From assembly GCA_047620505.1 (NCBI GenBank), contig JBLHKS010000045.1, positions 1-40,715 on the forward strand: a DNA stretch of 40,715 bases, given 5' to 3'. The translations under genes were made by a program, and so were the position numbers. Source of the DNA: JBLHKS01 sp047620505. Its GTDB lineage: Bacteria; Verrucomicrobiota; Verrucomicrobiia; Verrucomicrobiales; DEV007. This document shows, one piece after another, positions 8,377 to 16,338 of this stretch. The notes below the pieces were generated by a model. That model was not told the DNA's origin. It searched no databases and saw nothing but the letters and a program-made list of their open reading frames with translations. Numbering within the stretch: position 1 is the first letter of the stretch; every line of letters begins with the position of its first letter.

Positions 8377-8996
8377 GAAACGAGTTGCTGCGATTTCAGG
8401 AAATTACCGAGAATCTTCAGTCCGAGCGACTGGCTTTTTTCCGGGTGAAACTGGGTCGCGACGACGTTCCCGCTACGGATCCCGGCTGCGAACTGCCCGC
8501 CGTAGTCAGCCGTAACCGAAACGATCGAACCGTCCACCGGTTCCGGATAATAGGAGTGGACGAAGTAAACGTGCGGGTGTCCAGGGAGGCCTTGCCAGAG
8601 CGGATCGGAGGCGTCGCGCGGCGTGATTTCATTCCAGCCCATGTGCGGGACTTTCAGTTCAGAATCCGGGAAACGAACAACCTCGCCTTTGAAGGCTCCA
8701 AGGCCCTCAACGCCCGGGTCTTCCTCGCTCGAATCAAAAAGAATCTGGTAGCCGAGACAAATCCCGAGATACGGTTTGTCGACCGCGATCCACTCGCGCA
8801 GCGGCGTCCAGAGCCCCTGTTCGCGAAGGTGATGCACGCAATCGCCGAACGCGCCGACCCCGGGCAGGATAAGCGTGTCAATATCTTCGAGTTGATCGGC
8901 GGAACGGATGATGCGCGCGGAAAATTCAAGCGTCTCGACCGCCTTGGCGACGCTGCGTAGATTTCCGGCCCCGTAGTCAATGATTCCCGTTTTCAA
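8373..8996 (-). CDS. hisH: Imidazole glycerol phosphate synthase, glutaminase subunit HisH
   Basis: HisH releases ammonia from glutamine for HisF in histidine biosynthesis. The 207-residue protein has the class I amidotransferase triad: nucleophile Cys80 in LGICLGYQ (usually GMQ) and His184/Glu186 in QFHPEKSQS. The family opening IIDYGAGNLRSV is clear. hisF and hisA are not adjacent; hisB is 16 kb away at 24921, so the histidine genes are scattered. Its stop codon overlaps the start of a membrane-protein gene, an odd coupling for a biosynthetic subunit. Confidence 0.94.
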   Translation of the reverse strand: MKTGIIDYGAGNLRSVAKAVETLEFSARIIRSADQLEDIDTLILPGVGAFGDCVHHLREQGLWTPLREWIAVDKPYLGICLGYQILFDSSEEDPGVEGLGAFKGEVVRFPDSELKVPHMGWNEITPRDASDPLWQGLPGHPHVYFVHSYYPEPVDGSIVSVTADYGGQFAAGIRSGNVVATQFHPEKSQSLGLKILGNFLKSQQLVS

Positions 8997-9066
8997 GCCG
9001 CGAAAGTAACCCGAGCCGAGCGAGGATCAACCTTGAGGTCTGTTCGGATTTAGCGAAAGTGAACGC

Positions 9067-10056
9067 GTGAATCGAATTCTACTCCTGTCAGGCCTTCTCG
9101 CGGTCGTTTCCGGCGCGTTAGGCGAAGAACTGGTCAATTCATCAAATTGGAAGATGACTGACGACTATATTGGGCCGTTTCGGCACCAGATTTCGGTGGC
9201 TTCGCCTGACGGAGTCGCGAAATACGAGGCGGAATTTATGCTCGTTAACAATTCAGCTGAGTTCGTTGCTGAGTTGAAAAGGGGTGAGCAGCTGCTGGGT
9301 CAATTTCGGTGCAGCTTCGCCAGTGCGGGGACCAACATTTGGTTCAACGTCTACGACCCGCCAAACAAGGGACTGGACGCGAGCGGAAGTTACGAATTCG
9401 TGTTCGGTGATGAGGAAGTTCCGGAGGCTAAGGCGCTCGAGACAGCGAAGGCTGAGTACGCGAAGCATGACGAAATTCTGAACGATGTTTATCAGGATTT
9501 GATGAAGCGGCTCAACGCAGAGCAGAAAAGTGATCTTCGAGAGCGGCAGCGCGATTGGATCGAGCACAAAGAATACATTTCCGGATTTCAAGCGCAGGCA
9601 CCCGAAGGAAAAGAGCAGGAAAAGGCCGCTTACTGGGAGAGCGCGGCTTACATGACTCAGTCACGCGCCGGGTTCCTGAAGTACGTCTATGAAAATGAAG
9701 AGATCAGCCCAAGTGTTAGCGGAACTTACGTTGATGAGCGCGGAGGGACGCTAACGATTGTTGAGCGGAGCGATGACTGGGTTTTCTTCATCGATGTGGT
9801 TCGCGGGCCGACGTTTCATCTCGGATTTTTGCGCGGTGAAGCACAGATCGAAGACGAGAGCGCGCATTTCAAAGAGTGGCGCGAGGACTACATTTTCGAT
9901 GGGAAAATTCCCGAGATTTCACTCAAGCGCGAAGGTCAGCGCGTAGTCATCGAAGGTGAAAACACAGGGGCCTATCACGGTGCCAGGGCTTACTTCGATG
10001 GAGAATATTTCAAAGTGACGGATTTGCTCCACGTCTTCCCGGAAGTCAGCTTTTGA
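9067..10056 (+). CDS. Secreted protein with LprI-like (DUF1311) domain
   Basis: A signal peptide is evident at residues 1-19 (ILLLSGLLAVVSGALG, then EEL). Residues about 125-200 match the DUF1311/lysozyme-inhibitor LprI pattern: LETAKAEYAKHDEILNDVYQ, LMKRLNAEQKSDLRERQRDW, then tyrosine/alanine helices. Known members include a lysozyme inhibitor, but most are uncharacterised. The C-terminal third (SGTYVDERGGTLTIVERSDDW) looks like a separate beta-rich domain. The start is GTG at 9067. It is transcribed divergently from hisH. A one-mismatch palindrome at 9286 is read as GEQLLGQ. Confidence 0.7.
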   Translation: MNRILLLSGLLAVVSGALGEELVNSSNWKMTDDYIGPFRHQISVASPDGVAKYEAEFMLVNNSAEFVAELKRGEQLLGQFRCSFASAGTNIWFNVYDPPNKGLDASGSYEFVFGDEEVPEAKALETAKAEYAKHDEILNDVYQDLMKRLNAEQKSDLRERQRDWIEHKEYISGFQAQAPEGKEQEKAAYWESAAYMTQSRAGFLKYVYENEEISPSVSGTYVDERGGTLTIVERSDDWVFFIDVVRGPTFHLGFLRGEAQIEDESAHFKEWREDYIFDGKIPEISLKREGQRVVIEGENTGAYHGARAYFDGEYFKVTDLLHVFPEVSF

Positions 10057-10064
10057 TTCTGGTT

Positions 10065-10096
10065 ACCGGCCTGATCAATCCGACTCAAGCCGGTTT
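10065..10096 (+). terminator. Probable terminator for the LprI-like gene
   Basis: ACCGGCCTGA (10065-10074) can pair with TCAAGCCGGT (10085-10094) with one mismatch across a 10-nt loop, followed by a short T run to 10096. It lies just after the plus-strand stop and overlaps the last codons of the convergent minus-strand gene. Confidence 0.5.
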
Positions 10097-11973
10097 TCCG
10101 GGATCCAATCTTTTGCCAGGCGGCGCAGCGCGTTTCCATCGTTTGCAGCGACGAGTTGCTCGATTTTTTCGAGCGAAATTGGCGTTAATTCGGCCTTCTC
10201 TTTGGCCATGACCCAGATTTTTTCATAGGCCGTCTGCACGACGTTTTCGTCTTCGGTCAGGAGTTCTTCGTATTCCTTTTCGCCTTTGCGAAGACCGGTG
10301 TAGACGATCTCGATGTCCTTGCCTGGCACGAGTCCGGACAGCTCGATCAGTTGGCGCGCGAGTTGGTCGATTAGGACCGGGTCGCCCATTTCGAGAACCA
10401 TGATATTTCGATCTCCACCGACTGCGCCGGCCATGAGAACCAACTCGACCGCTTCGGGAATCGTCATGAAAAATCGAGTAACTTCCTTGCTCGTCACGGT
10501 CACTGGGCCACCCTCGGCGATCTGGCGTTTGAAGATCGGAATCACGCTTCCGCTCGATCCTAACACGTTCCCAAATCGGACGGCTTTGAATGAAGTTCCG
10601 TTCGTTTCGCGCTCAAGGAGGAAGCGCTCGGCGATCCGTTTCGTCGCGCCCATCATCGAGGTCGGGCGCACGGCTTTGTCGGTTGAGACGAGCACGAATT
10701 GATCAACGCCAGCCTGCTGAGCGACCTCAGCCACAGTCACCGTGCCGATGACGTTGTTGAGGAACGCGGCCGTGACATTTTCTTCGACGAGATGGACGTG
10801 TTTGTAGGCGGCGGCGTGGTAGACGATGTCGATTTTTCCGCCGGACCGCTGGATCGCGCGTTCGAGATCGTGCTTGCGTTTCACGTCGCCCAGACAAGCA
10901 TGGATTATGGCTTCGTTAGCGCTGTTTTCGGCCAGCAGCTGCCGGTTGATCTCGAAAAGATTGTACTCGGCGGCGTCGAACAAAACCAGCTTCGAGGGAC
11001 CGTAGCTGAGGACTTGACGGCAGATTTCTGAGCCGATCGATCCGCCTGCGCCGGTGACGAGGATCGACTTTCCTTTTAGGAAATTCTCGATGATCGAGCG
11101 GTCAAATTGATTCGGCTTACGATTGAGGAGATCCTCGATTTCGACGCGTTTGAGCGAGTCGACCTCGACGTTTCCTTCCGCGATGTCGCGCAGACCCGGA
11201 ATGACGCGGTAGTCCGCGCTGCAACCCGCTTCGGCGACCATGTTCATGATGTCTTTGATCGAATTCGGCGTGGCGAACGGAGGAAGGAAAAGAATCATCT
11301 GGGCGTTGCCCTGCTTCGCAAGATCGCCGATCGATTTGAGCTTGCCGAACATCCTCACTCCATGAATTGTCGCGCCGTCGCGCCGCTTGTCGTTGCAGAT
11401 CAGACCGAGAACTTCGCCGATGCCGAGTTGAGGATTGATGAGGCTACGAATGAGCTGATCGCAGTGCTCCGGATCGCCGACGAGGATCGTTCGTTTGGCG
11501 TCAGTCGGCGCTCCGCCGCGCAGCCGAGTCTGAAAATCGCGAAGCAGCCGAAGACCGGCACGACCTCCGATTTCCCAGGCGACGAGGAGCAGAAAATAGA
11601 TAAACGGGACGGCCCGCGAGTAGTTAAAGTCGTCTTCCGAGGCCCTTTTCAAAACCAAAACGACCCCGTAGTGAGTGGCGGCAGCGAGGGCGTAAACCCA
11701 GACGTAGCGGACGCAATCGCTCAGGCTGAAGTAGCTCCAGAGACCCTGGTAGAGCTTGAAGACGACGATAAAAGTCAGGAAAACGACGTAAGCCGCGAGG
11801 AGGGTTTGGAAGAATTCGTCGCGGAATTCATCCGAGAGTTTGAAGTCCAGTCGGAAAAGGTAGGCGAGCAGGTAGCAGAGCCCGATGCCGATCGAGTGCC
11901 AGGCGAAAGCGAGCGTTCGCCGCAGGACGAGGCTCTCTTTCAGTTGCCGGGCGGTTGCTAAACTGTCGAACAT
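10075..11973 (-). CDS. FlaA1/CapD-type nucleotide-sugar 4,6-dehydratase
   Basis: The 632-residue protein has four N-terminal membrane helices (residues about 20-135), a CoA-binding-like Rossmann domain (about 155-275), and a long SDR domain starting at ILVTGAGGSIGSEICRQV (about 305). YHAAAYKHVHLVEENV and STDKAVRPTSMMGATKRIAE are signature blocks. In PglF/WbpM-type enzymes Met replaces the usual catalytic Tyr of YxxxK, and SMMGATK shows this, so the active site looks normal for the subfamily. It probably makes a UDP-4-keto-6-deoxy sugar for surface polysaccharide or glycan. It follows ychF by 21 bp. A one-mismatch palindrome at 10933 is read as RQLLAE. Confidence 0.88.
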   Translation of the reverse strand: MFDSLATARQLKESLVLRRTLAFAWHSIGIGLCYLLAYLFRLDFKLSDEFRDEFFQTLLAAYVVFLTFIVVFKLYQGLWSYFSLSDCVRYVWVYALAAATHYGVVLVLKRASEDDFNYSRAVPFIYFLLLVAWEIGGRAGLRLLRDFQTRLRGGAPTDAKRTILVGDPEHCDQLIRSLINPQLGIGEVLGLICNDKRRDGATIHGVRMFGKLKSIGDLAKQGNAQMILFLPPFATPNSIKDIMNMVAEAGCSADYRVIPGLRDIAEGNVEVDSLKRVEIEDLLNRKPNQFDRSIIENFLKGKSILVTGAGGSIGSEICRQVLSYGPSKLVLFDAAEYNLFEINRQLLAENSANEAIIHACLGDVKRKHDLERAIQRSGGKIDIVYHAAAYKHVHLVEENVTAAFLNNVIGTVTVAEVAQQAGVDQFVLVSTDKAVRPTSMMGATKRIAERFLLERETNGTSFKAVRFGNVLGSSGSVIPIFKRQIAEGGPVTVTSKEVTRFFMTIPEAVELVLMAGAVGGDRNIMVLEMGDPVLIDQLARQLIELSGLVPGKDIEIVYTGLRKGEKEYEELLTEDENVVQTAYEKIWVMAKEKAELTPISLEKIEQLVAANDGNALRRLAKDWIPENRLESD

Positions 11974-11994
11974 GCTGATCTCGAATCGGCTTTC

Positions 11995-13110
11995 TCAGAC
12001 GTTAAAACGAAACTCCACGACGTCACCGTCTTGCACTTCGTATTCTTTTCCTTCGACCCGAAGTTTGCCGGCTTCCTTGGCTTTTGCGTACGATCCGAGT
12101 TCCTTGAGAACCTCGTAGGCTACGATCTCGGCAGCGATGAAGCCGCGCTCAAAATCGGTGTGAATCACGCCAGCAGCTGCTGGGGCCTTGTCGCCTTCGG
12201 TGATGGTCCAGGCGCGGGTTTCTTTTTCCCCGGTCGTTAGGTAAGTCCGGAGTCCTAACAAATGGTAAACGGCCTTGATCAACTTCGAAACGCCGCTGTC
12301 GGTCACGCCGAGGTCTTCGAGAAACATCGCCGCTTCGTCCGGCTCCAAGTCGATCATTTCCTCCTCGATCCGAGCTGAAATCACGACCACTTCCGCGCCG
12401 AGAGCTTCGTCGGCGTACTTTGCGACCTGTGAAACGAGCGGGTGGCTTTCAGGATCGGCTTGAGCTCCGGAAAGCGCCTCTTCGGAGACGTTGCAGGCAA
12501 AAATCGTCCGGTGCGATGAGAGGAGGAAAAACTCGCGCATCACTTCCTTTTCCTCGTTGGAAATTTCGAGCGTCAGAGCCGGTTTTCCTTCGTCGAGGTG
12601 CGGCATCAGCCGGTTCATCAAATCGACTTCGCGCTTGGCCTCCTTGTCGCCAATTTTGGCTTTTTTCTCGCGAGAACGAAGGCGCTTTTCGAGCGAAGCC
12701 ATGTCGGCGAGAATCAATTCGGCGTTGATGATTTCGATGTCCCGAAGTGGGTTCACCGAGCCCATTTCGTGGATGATGTTTTCGTCCTCAAAACACCGAA
12801 CGACCTGCACCACGGCGTCGACTTCGCGGATGTTCGCGAGGAATTTGTTGCCGAGGCCCTCTCCTTTGCTTGCGCCTTCGACTAAGCCGGCGATGTCGAC
12901 AAACTCGATCGCCGTTGGAATCACTTTCTGCGATCCTGAGATTTTTGAGAGCACATCGAGACGCTCGTCCGGCACGGAAACGATTCCGATATTCGGGTCG
13001 ATCGTGCAGAACGGAAAATTCTCCGCCTGCGCCTTCCGAGTCCTGGTGACGGCATTGAAAAGGGTCGATTTTCCGACGTTTGGGAGTCCTACGATTCCGG
13101 CCTTGAGCAT
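11995..13110 (-). CDS. ychF: Ribosome-binding ATPase YchF
   Basis: This is an Obg-family P-loop protein with ATPase rather than GTPase preference. The 371-residue length is typical. Seen are Walker A GLPNVGKSTLFNAV (residues 7-20), the YchF block NFPFCTIDPNIGIVSVPD, DIAGLVEGASKGEGLGNKFL, ACNVSEE in place of the GTPase NKxD motif, and the C-terminal TGS domain (HTDFERGFIAAEVV-like, ending EVQDGDVVEFRFNV). The palindrome at 12171 falls in the conserved APxAAGxIH block and is read as APAAAGVIH, so it fits by substitution, not insertion. Confidence 0.95.
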   Translation of the reverse strand: MLKAGIVGLPNVGKSTLFNAVTRTRKAQAENFPFCTIDPNIGIVSVPDERLDVLSKISGSQKVIPTAIEFVDIAGLVEGASKGEGLGNKFLANIREVDAVVQVVRCFEDENIIHEMGSVNPLRDIEIINAELILADMASLEKRLRSREKKAKIGDKEAKREVDLMNRLMPHLDEGKPALTLEISNEEKEVMREFFLLSSHRTIFACNVSEEALSGAQADPESHPLVSQVAKYADEALGAEVVVISARIEEEMIDLEPDEAAMFLEDLGVTDSGVSKLIKAVYHLLGLRTYLTTGEKETRAWTITEGDKAPAAAGVIHTDFERGFIAAEIVAYEVLKELGSYAKAKEAGKLRVEGKEYEVQDGDVVEFRFNV

Positions 13111-13245
13111 AGCGCGCTGACCGTAGATTCGAAGATCGCGTTTGCAACCGGCATCGTCCGCGCCGTCCGCCGCTTTTTAGCGGTGTGCCCTGGCTCGAAA
13201 TCGGAGATTGACTTTTCGCTCCAATCGCGGTGAAATCCTCGCCTC

Positions 13246-13590
13246 ATGATCAAGCAGCTGCTCACTCTCAGCCTCGTCGCCGCTATTCTGGTTCTCAGCA
13301 GTTGCGCGGCCGCTCAACGAACGGTCCGGTCGGGTGCAAGCGCAGCACGCAGCCCACTTGCAGCTGCGAACTCGGTCTCTCGATCGGCAACTGGCAGCGC
13401 TACTCGGTTGCTGACCAATCCTCTCGGCGCAGCGAATATGCTGGTGAACGGGACGGTCAACACAGCGAGTCGCTCCACGAGCCAGGTGATCGGAACCGTG
13501 CTCCAGAACGTCGACGCGATCAACGAAACCGCGAAACGCGTCTACCCGACAGCGGCGACAGCGGCAAGAGCAGCTCTGCTGGCTCCGTAG
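13246..13590 (+). CDS. Small Ala/Ser-rich lipoprotein, function unknown
   Basis: The 114-residue protein starts MIKQLLTLSLVAAILVLSSC: a basic residue, a hydrophobic core and a lipobox LSSC with Cys20 as the lipidated residue. The mature part is rich in Ala, Ser, Thr and Asn without a recognisable domain. It is transcribed divergently from ychF. A two-mismatch palindrome (13252) sits in codons 3-6 and a bare GCAGCTGC core at 13360. Composition and the clean lipobox favour a real gene, but there is no family support. Confidence 0.6.
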   Translation: MIKQLLTLSLVAAILVLSSCAAAQRTVRSGASAARSPLAAANSVSRSATGSATRLLTNPLGAANMLVNGTVNTASRSTSQVIGTVLQNVDAINETAKRVYPTAATAARAALLAP

Positions 13591-13966
13591 AGTTGGCCTT
13601 GGCAGATTTCGCCGGGGTTGAAAAGGGAAGGGGAGAGCAGCTCCGTTTTGGATGGGCGTGCCCTTTCGATCGAATTCCGAGTGAACTACCGCGTCGAATT
13701 TTGAGGCAAAATCGAAATTATCATAATTTCTGAGTTTTCTTCTTGATAATTTTCTCAATTAAGCAAAAGTATCAGGGTTGAACACAATCAAGTTCGTCCC
13801 GGGTTTACCCCTCAAGCGGATTTCATAATGTTTTTAGTTTAGTTGTTTGAGTGACTGGAATGAAGGTCGGCGATGAGTGACGCCGGCCTTCATTCTTGTG
13901 TACGGGTTTCGGAAAATCTCGGGCATCGTGTAACGCTGGCTGATCCGTCCCGTCATCAAGGGCAAG
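13591..13966. other. 376-bp gap: AT-rich stretch and a hairpin, no gene seen
   Basis: This is the longest gene-free stretch in the window. The left part (to about 13700) has ordinary composition and no convincing frame. About 13710-13770 is AT-rich, with an 8-bp inverted repeat (AAATTATC at 13715-13722 and GATAATTT at 13745-13752). A strong hairpin follows at 13858-13895. It could hold a promoter for the EF-hand gene, the end of the lipoprotein transcript, or a small RNA; sequence alone does not decide. Confidence 0.5.
13858..13895. terminator. Strong 15-bp hairpin, terminator or regulatory
   Basis: GAATGAAGGTCGGCG (13858-13872) pairs with CGCCGGCCTTCATTC (13881-13895) with one G-U pair and an 8-nt loop. 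Only TTGTGT follows on the plus strand, a poor U-tract. It could end the lipoprotein transcript or sit in the 5' leader of the EF-hand gene 72 bp downstream. Confidence 0.55.
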
Positions 13967-14662
13967 ATGAAGACTCAAATTCTCAAAATCATGATCGCGG
14001 CCGGAACTCTGGCCGGGCTGGCAGCTGCTGGCGTGGCCGCCGAAGGCGAAGCGAAAAAATCTGGAGCCGCCAAGGGTGATCGCGGTGCGTTTTTCGATCG
14101 GCTGGATGCGAACGGCGATGGAAAAGTTTCTGAGGTCGAAGCTCCGCCTGAAGTCTGGGAGAAACTTTCGAAACTGGATAAAAACGGAGACGGCGCGGTC
14201 GCGAAATCCGAGCTTCCGCAAGGTCCGGCGGTTGGCGGTGGTGGCGGCGCTTCGAAGATTGTTGAATTTCTGAAGCAGATGGACGCCGACGGAAATGGAA
14301 AAATCTCAGAAGCCGAGGCCGGCGAACGCTGGGCCAGACTCGGGAAGCTGGACAAGAATAAAGACGGCGCAATCGACCTGGCCACCGAGTTACCGGAAAT
14401 TCCGACGGGCCCGGGAGCCGGAGCTGGGAAGGGCGCTTTGTTCGCGAAGGCCGACAAAAATGGCGATAAAAAACTGACCGAGGACGAGCTTCCGGAGCAG
14501 GCTTGGGAACGACTTTCCAAACTGGATAAAAACGGAGACGGCGCTGTCGACGAGAATGAACTGGCAGCGGTTCGCCAGGCGATTGAAGCCAAGAGCGGGC
14601 AGAAGCCCCGCGGCAACAACGGCGGAAAAAAGCCGAAGCGCCCGGAAGCCGACAATTCCTGA
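13967..14662 (+). CDS. Secreted protein with six EF-hand motifs
   Basis: A signal peptide covers residues 1-25 (IMIAAGTLAGLAAAGVAAEG). Six EF-hand-type loops follow, with the pattern DANGDGKVSEVE, DKNGDGAVAKSE, DADGNGKISEAE, DKNKDGAIDLATE (one residue long), DKNGDKKLTEDE and DKNGDGAVDENE, predicting calcium binding outside the cytoplasm. They are arranged as three pairs separated by Gly-rich linkers. Two loops share a 26-bp identical DNA segment (14171-14196 and 14519-14544), a sign of internal duplication. A basic Gly/Lys/Asn tail closes it, like the other EF-hand proteins here. A two-mismatch palindrome (14019) lies in the signal peptide. Confidence 0.88.
   Translation: MKTQILKIMIAAGTLAGLAAAGVAAEGEAKKSGAAKGDRGAFFDRLDANGDGKVSEVEAPPEVWEKLSKLDKNGDGAVAKSELPQGPAVGGGGGASKIVEFLKQMDADGNGKISEAEAGERWARLGKLDKNKDGAIDLATELPEIPTGPGAGAGKGALFAKADKNGDKKLTEDELPEQAWERLSKLDKNGDGAVDENELAAVRQAIEAKSGQKPRGNNGGKKPKRPEADNS
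14171..14544 (+). repeat. 26-bp direct repeat pair within the EF-hand gene
   Basis: Positions 14171-14196 and 14519-14544 are identical over 26 bases and encode the same KLDKNGDGA loop core. Identity at silent positions points to recent duplication or gene conversion between EF-hand units. Confidence 0.85.
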
Positions 14663-14693
14663 CGCTCGTTTTCTAGACTGACCGAATTGATTC

Positions 14694-14732
14694 TGCGAAG
14701 TCTGCTCTCACGTGAGCGGACTTCGCATTTTT
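14694..14732 (+). terminator. Rho-independent terminator after the EF-hand gene
   Basis: TGCGAAGTCTGCTC (14694-14707) pairs with GAGCGGACTTCGCA (14714-14727), 14 bp with one G-U, a 6-nt loop, then TTTTT. It lies 31 bp after the stop codon, so it ends the EF-hand transcript and separates it from the LysM gene. Confidence 0.88.
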
Positions 14733-14823
14733 GTTCTCCAGATTGGCCGAATTTGATTCGAATAGTTTTCGCAATGCCCACGTCGACCGCCGTCTTCGCC
14801 ATCAGCTTTACCTGAAACTGAGC

Positions 14824-15564
14824 ATGAAAATGGTGACCCCTGACAGAATCAAGAATCGACCCGCTCCGGTCGAGCTGGAATCGTACTGGAAGATTCGATA
14901 CAACGAATTCCGCGCTTGGCTTCGTCCGCGGTGGGCTCGAATCGAAAACGCCGCTCAAGCCCGAAATCGCGAGGACGACATGCCGGGAAATCCGGATCGC
15001 GACGCGGATCGGCCGGGTGCCGGACTTCCGATCCCTTTCGTCGTGATTTGTACGGCGATGATGACGGTCCTGATCACCGTTTTCGTGATTGGCGGTCACG
15101 CGGAAAATCATCGCGAGCATTCACCCGAAGAAGCCGAGATCGTGGCACAGCTCGCTGAGCAGAAACGGGCTTTCGACCGGGAATTGGCGATGGCGCACGC
15201 CGAGGCGGTTTCGGTAGCCGAGAAGGTCAGCAAGCTTGAGAAGACGCTGGAAACTTTCGATGCCGAACGCCTGCGGTTGACTCAGGCGAATGCCGATTTG
15301 GAAAAAGAGCGTCAACGGTTAGCGGGCGAGGTGGAAGCCAGCCGGCAGCGAGTTGTCGTCGTGGAACCCACTGGCAAAACCTACACGGTTCGAAGCGGCG
15401 ATACGCTGAGTTCGATTTCCCGCAGAAGCGGGGTTTCGGTCGCCGAAATCGTCAGGCTCAACGGTCTCGCGAGTCCGAATCATCTTTCCGCTGGCCAGCA
15501 GCTGGTTTTGCCGCCCGGGGTCGATCTCGAAGTTGCTTCTCGCCTGTCGAATCTTCCGCGCTGA
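14824..15564 (+). CDS. Membrane-anchored coiled-coil protein with C-terminal LysM domain
   Basis: One hydrophobic segment (FVVICTAMMTVLITVFVIGG) is followed by a charged heptad-like coiled coil (EEAEIVAQLAEQKRAFDREL through about 15340) and a LysM domain (KTYTVRSGDTLSSISRRSGV, then NHLSAGQQLVLP) that should bind peptidoglycan. The architecture suggests an inner-membrane anchor reaching the cell wall. The frame is open further upstream but overlaps the terminator at 14694-14732, so I chose ATG 14824; ATG 14980 is an alternative, with GAGG five bases upstream. A CAGCAGCTGG at 15497 is only a partial palindrome. Confidence 0.75.
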   Translation: MKMVTPDRIKNRPAPVELESYWKIRYNEFRAWLRPRWARIENAAQARNREDDMPGNPDRDADRPGAGLPIPFVVICTAMMTVLITVFVIGGHAENHREHSPEEAEIVAQLAEQKRAFDRELAMAHAEAVSVAEKVSKLEKTLETFDAERLRLTQANADLEKERQRLAGEVEASRQRVVVVEPTGKTYTVRSGDTLSSISRRSGVSVAEIVRLNGLASPNHLSAGQQLVLPPGVDLEVASRLSNLPR

Positions 15565-15569
15565 GTCGG

Positions 15570-16331
15570 CTAAAGCCCGGTCGGATGGTCGACGAATTCC
15601 CAAGCGACTCCGAACTTTTCCGCCAAATGGGCGCTGAGCGCTTTCACGCCGAAAGTCTCGGTCGCGTAGTGACCGCCGTAGATCAAATTTACCCCGAGCT
15701 CCTCGGCAAGAGTGTAAGTCCAGTGCTGACCTTCGCCCGTTATGAAAGTGTCGACGCCGCCAGCAGCTGCTGAAGCGATTTCGCTGCCCGCCCCACCTGT
15801 GCAAAGGCCAACGCGCTTCACAATTTCCGGACCGCCTGGGCAAAGATGAGCCGATGCGCCGACCGCGCTTGAAACCTTCGCTGTCAGGGCATCGCGCGTC
15901 TGATCGGTTTCGAAAAGCCGACCCATGTGAATTCCTTTCCAAGGCAGAATCGGCAGACTTTTGCCTTCAAATCCTAACGCCTTCGCCATGAGCGCGTTGT
16001 TGCCGAATTCGTCGTGGATATCGAGAGGTATGTGCGCGCTGTAAATCGCGAGCCCGCTTTCGATCGCGATTTGCAGCTTTCGAAACTGCCCGCCAACGAG
16101 CTTCTGCGCGCCTGACCAGAATAGGCCGTGATGAACCACGAGCAGATCGGCATCGAGCGCGATCGCTTGCTCGATCACGGGTAGGCAGGCATCGACTGCG
16201 GCGACAATTTTCGTCACCTGGCCGCTTTGGCTTTCTAACTGAAGACCGTTGAGCGCTGGCGGATAATCAGGAACCTCAGCCACCCTGAGGAGCGCGTTCG
16301 TGTGGTCGACGATCTGGGAGAGTTCGGCCAT
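15570..16331 (-). CDS. Nif3-like dinuclear metal center protein
   Basis: The 253-residue protein matches the NIF3/YbgI family: NGLQLESQSGQVTKIVAAVD near the N-terminus, the metal-binding LVVHHGLFWSG, SAHIPLDIHDEFGNNALMA, the FITGEGQH segment, and GGHYATETFGVKAL near the C-terminus. Family members form toroidal hexamers with a two-metal site; GTP cyclohydrolase-like activity has been suggested for some, and the role is generally unsettled. It follows glyS by 7 bp on the same strand. The palindrome at 15761 is read as SAAAG. Confidence 0.9.
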   Translation of the reverse strand: MAELSQIVDHTNALLRVAEVPDYPPALNGLQLESQSGQVTKIVAAVDACLPVIEQAIALDADLLVVHHGLFWSGAQKLVGGQFRKLQIAIESGLAIYSAHIPLDIHDEFGNNALMAKALGFEGKSLPILPWKGIHMGRLFETDQTRDALTAKVSSAVGASAHLCPGGPEIVKRVGLCTGGAGSEIASAAAGGVDTFITGEGQHWTYTLAEELGVNLIYGGHYATETFGVKALSAHLAEKFGVAWEFVDHPTGL

Positions 16332-16338
16332 GACCTGG

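Noticed and set aside
11107..11961. Plus-strand frame opposite the FlaA1/CapD-like gene
   Set aside because: It lies wholly inside a well-supported gene and has no motif of its own.
14731..14823. LysM protein starting at 14731
   Set aside because: The frame is open from there, but that start falls inside the U-tract of a clear terminator. A start at 14824 or 14980 is more likely.
13975..15120. Long minus-strand serine-rich frame opposite the EF-hand and LysM genes
   Set aside because: It is the complement of the EF-hand repeats and crosses a terminator; its composition is that of an antisense shadow.
15497..15506. CAGCAGCTGG in the LysM gene as another palindrome copy
   Set aside because: Only one arm is present and the GCAGCTGC core is missing. 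I left it, and TCAGCTGCTG at 18183, out of the count.
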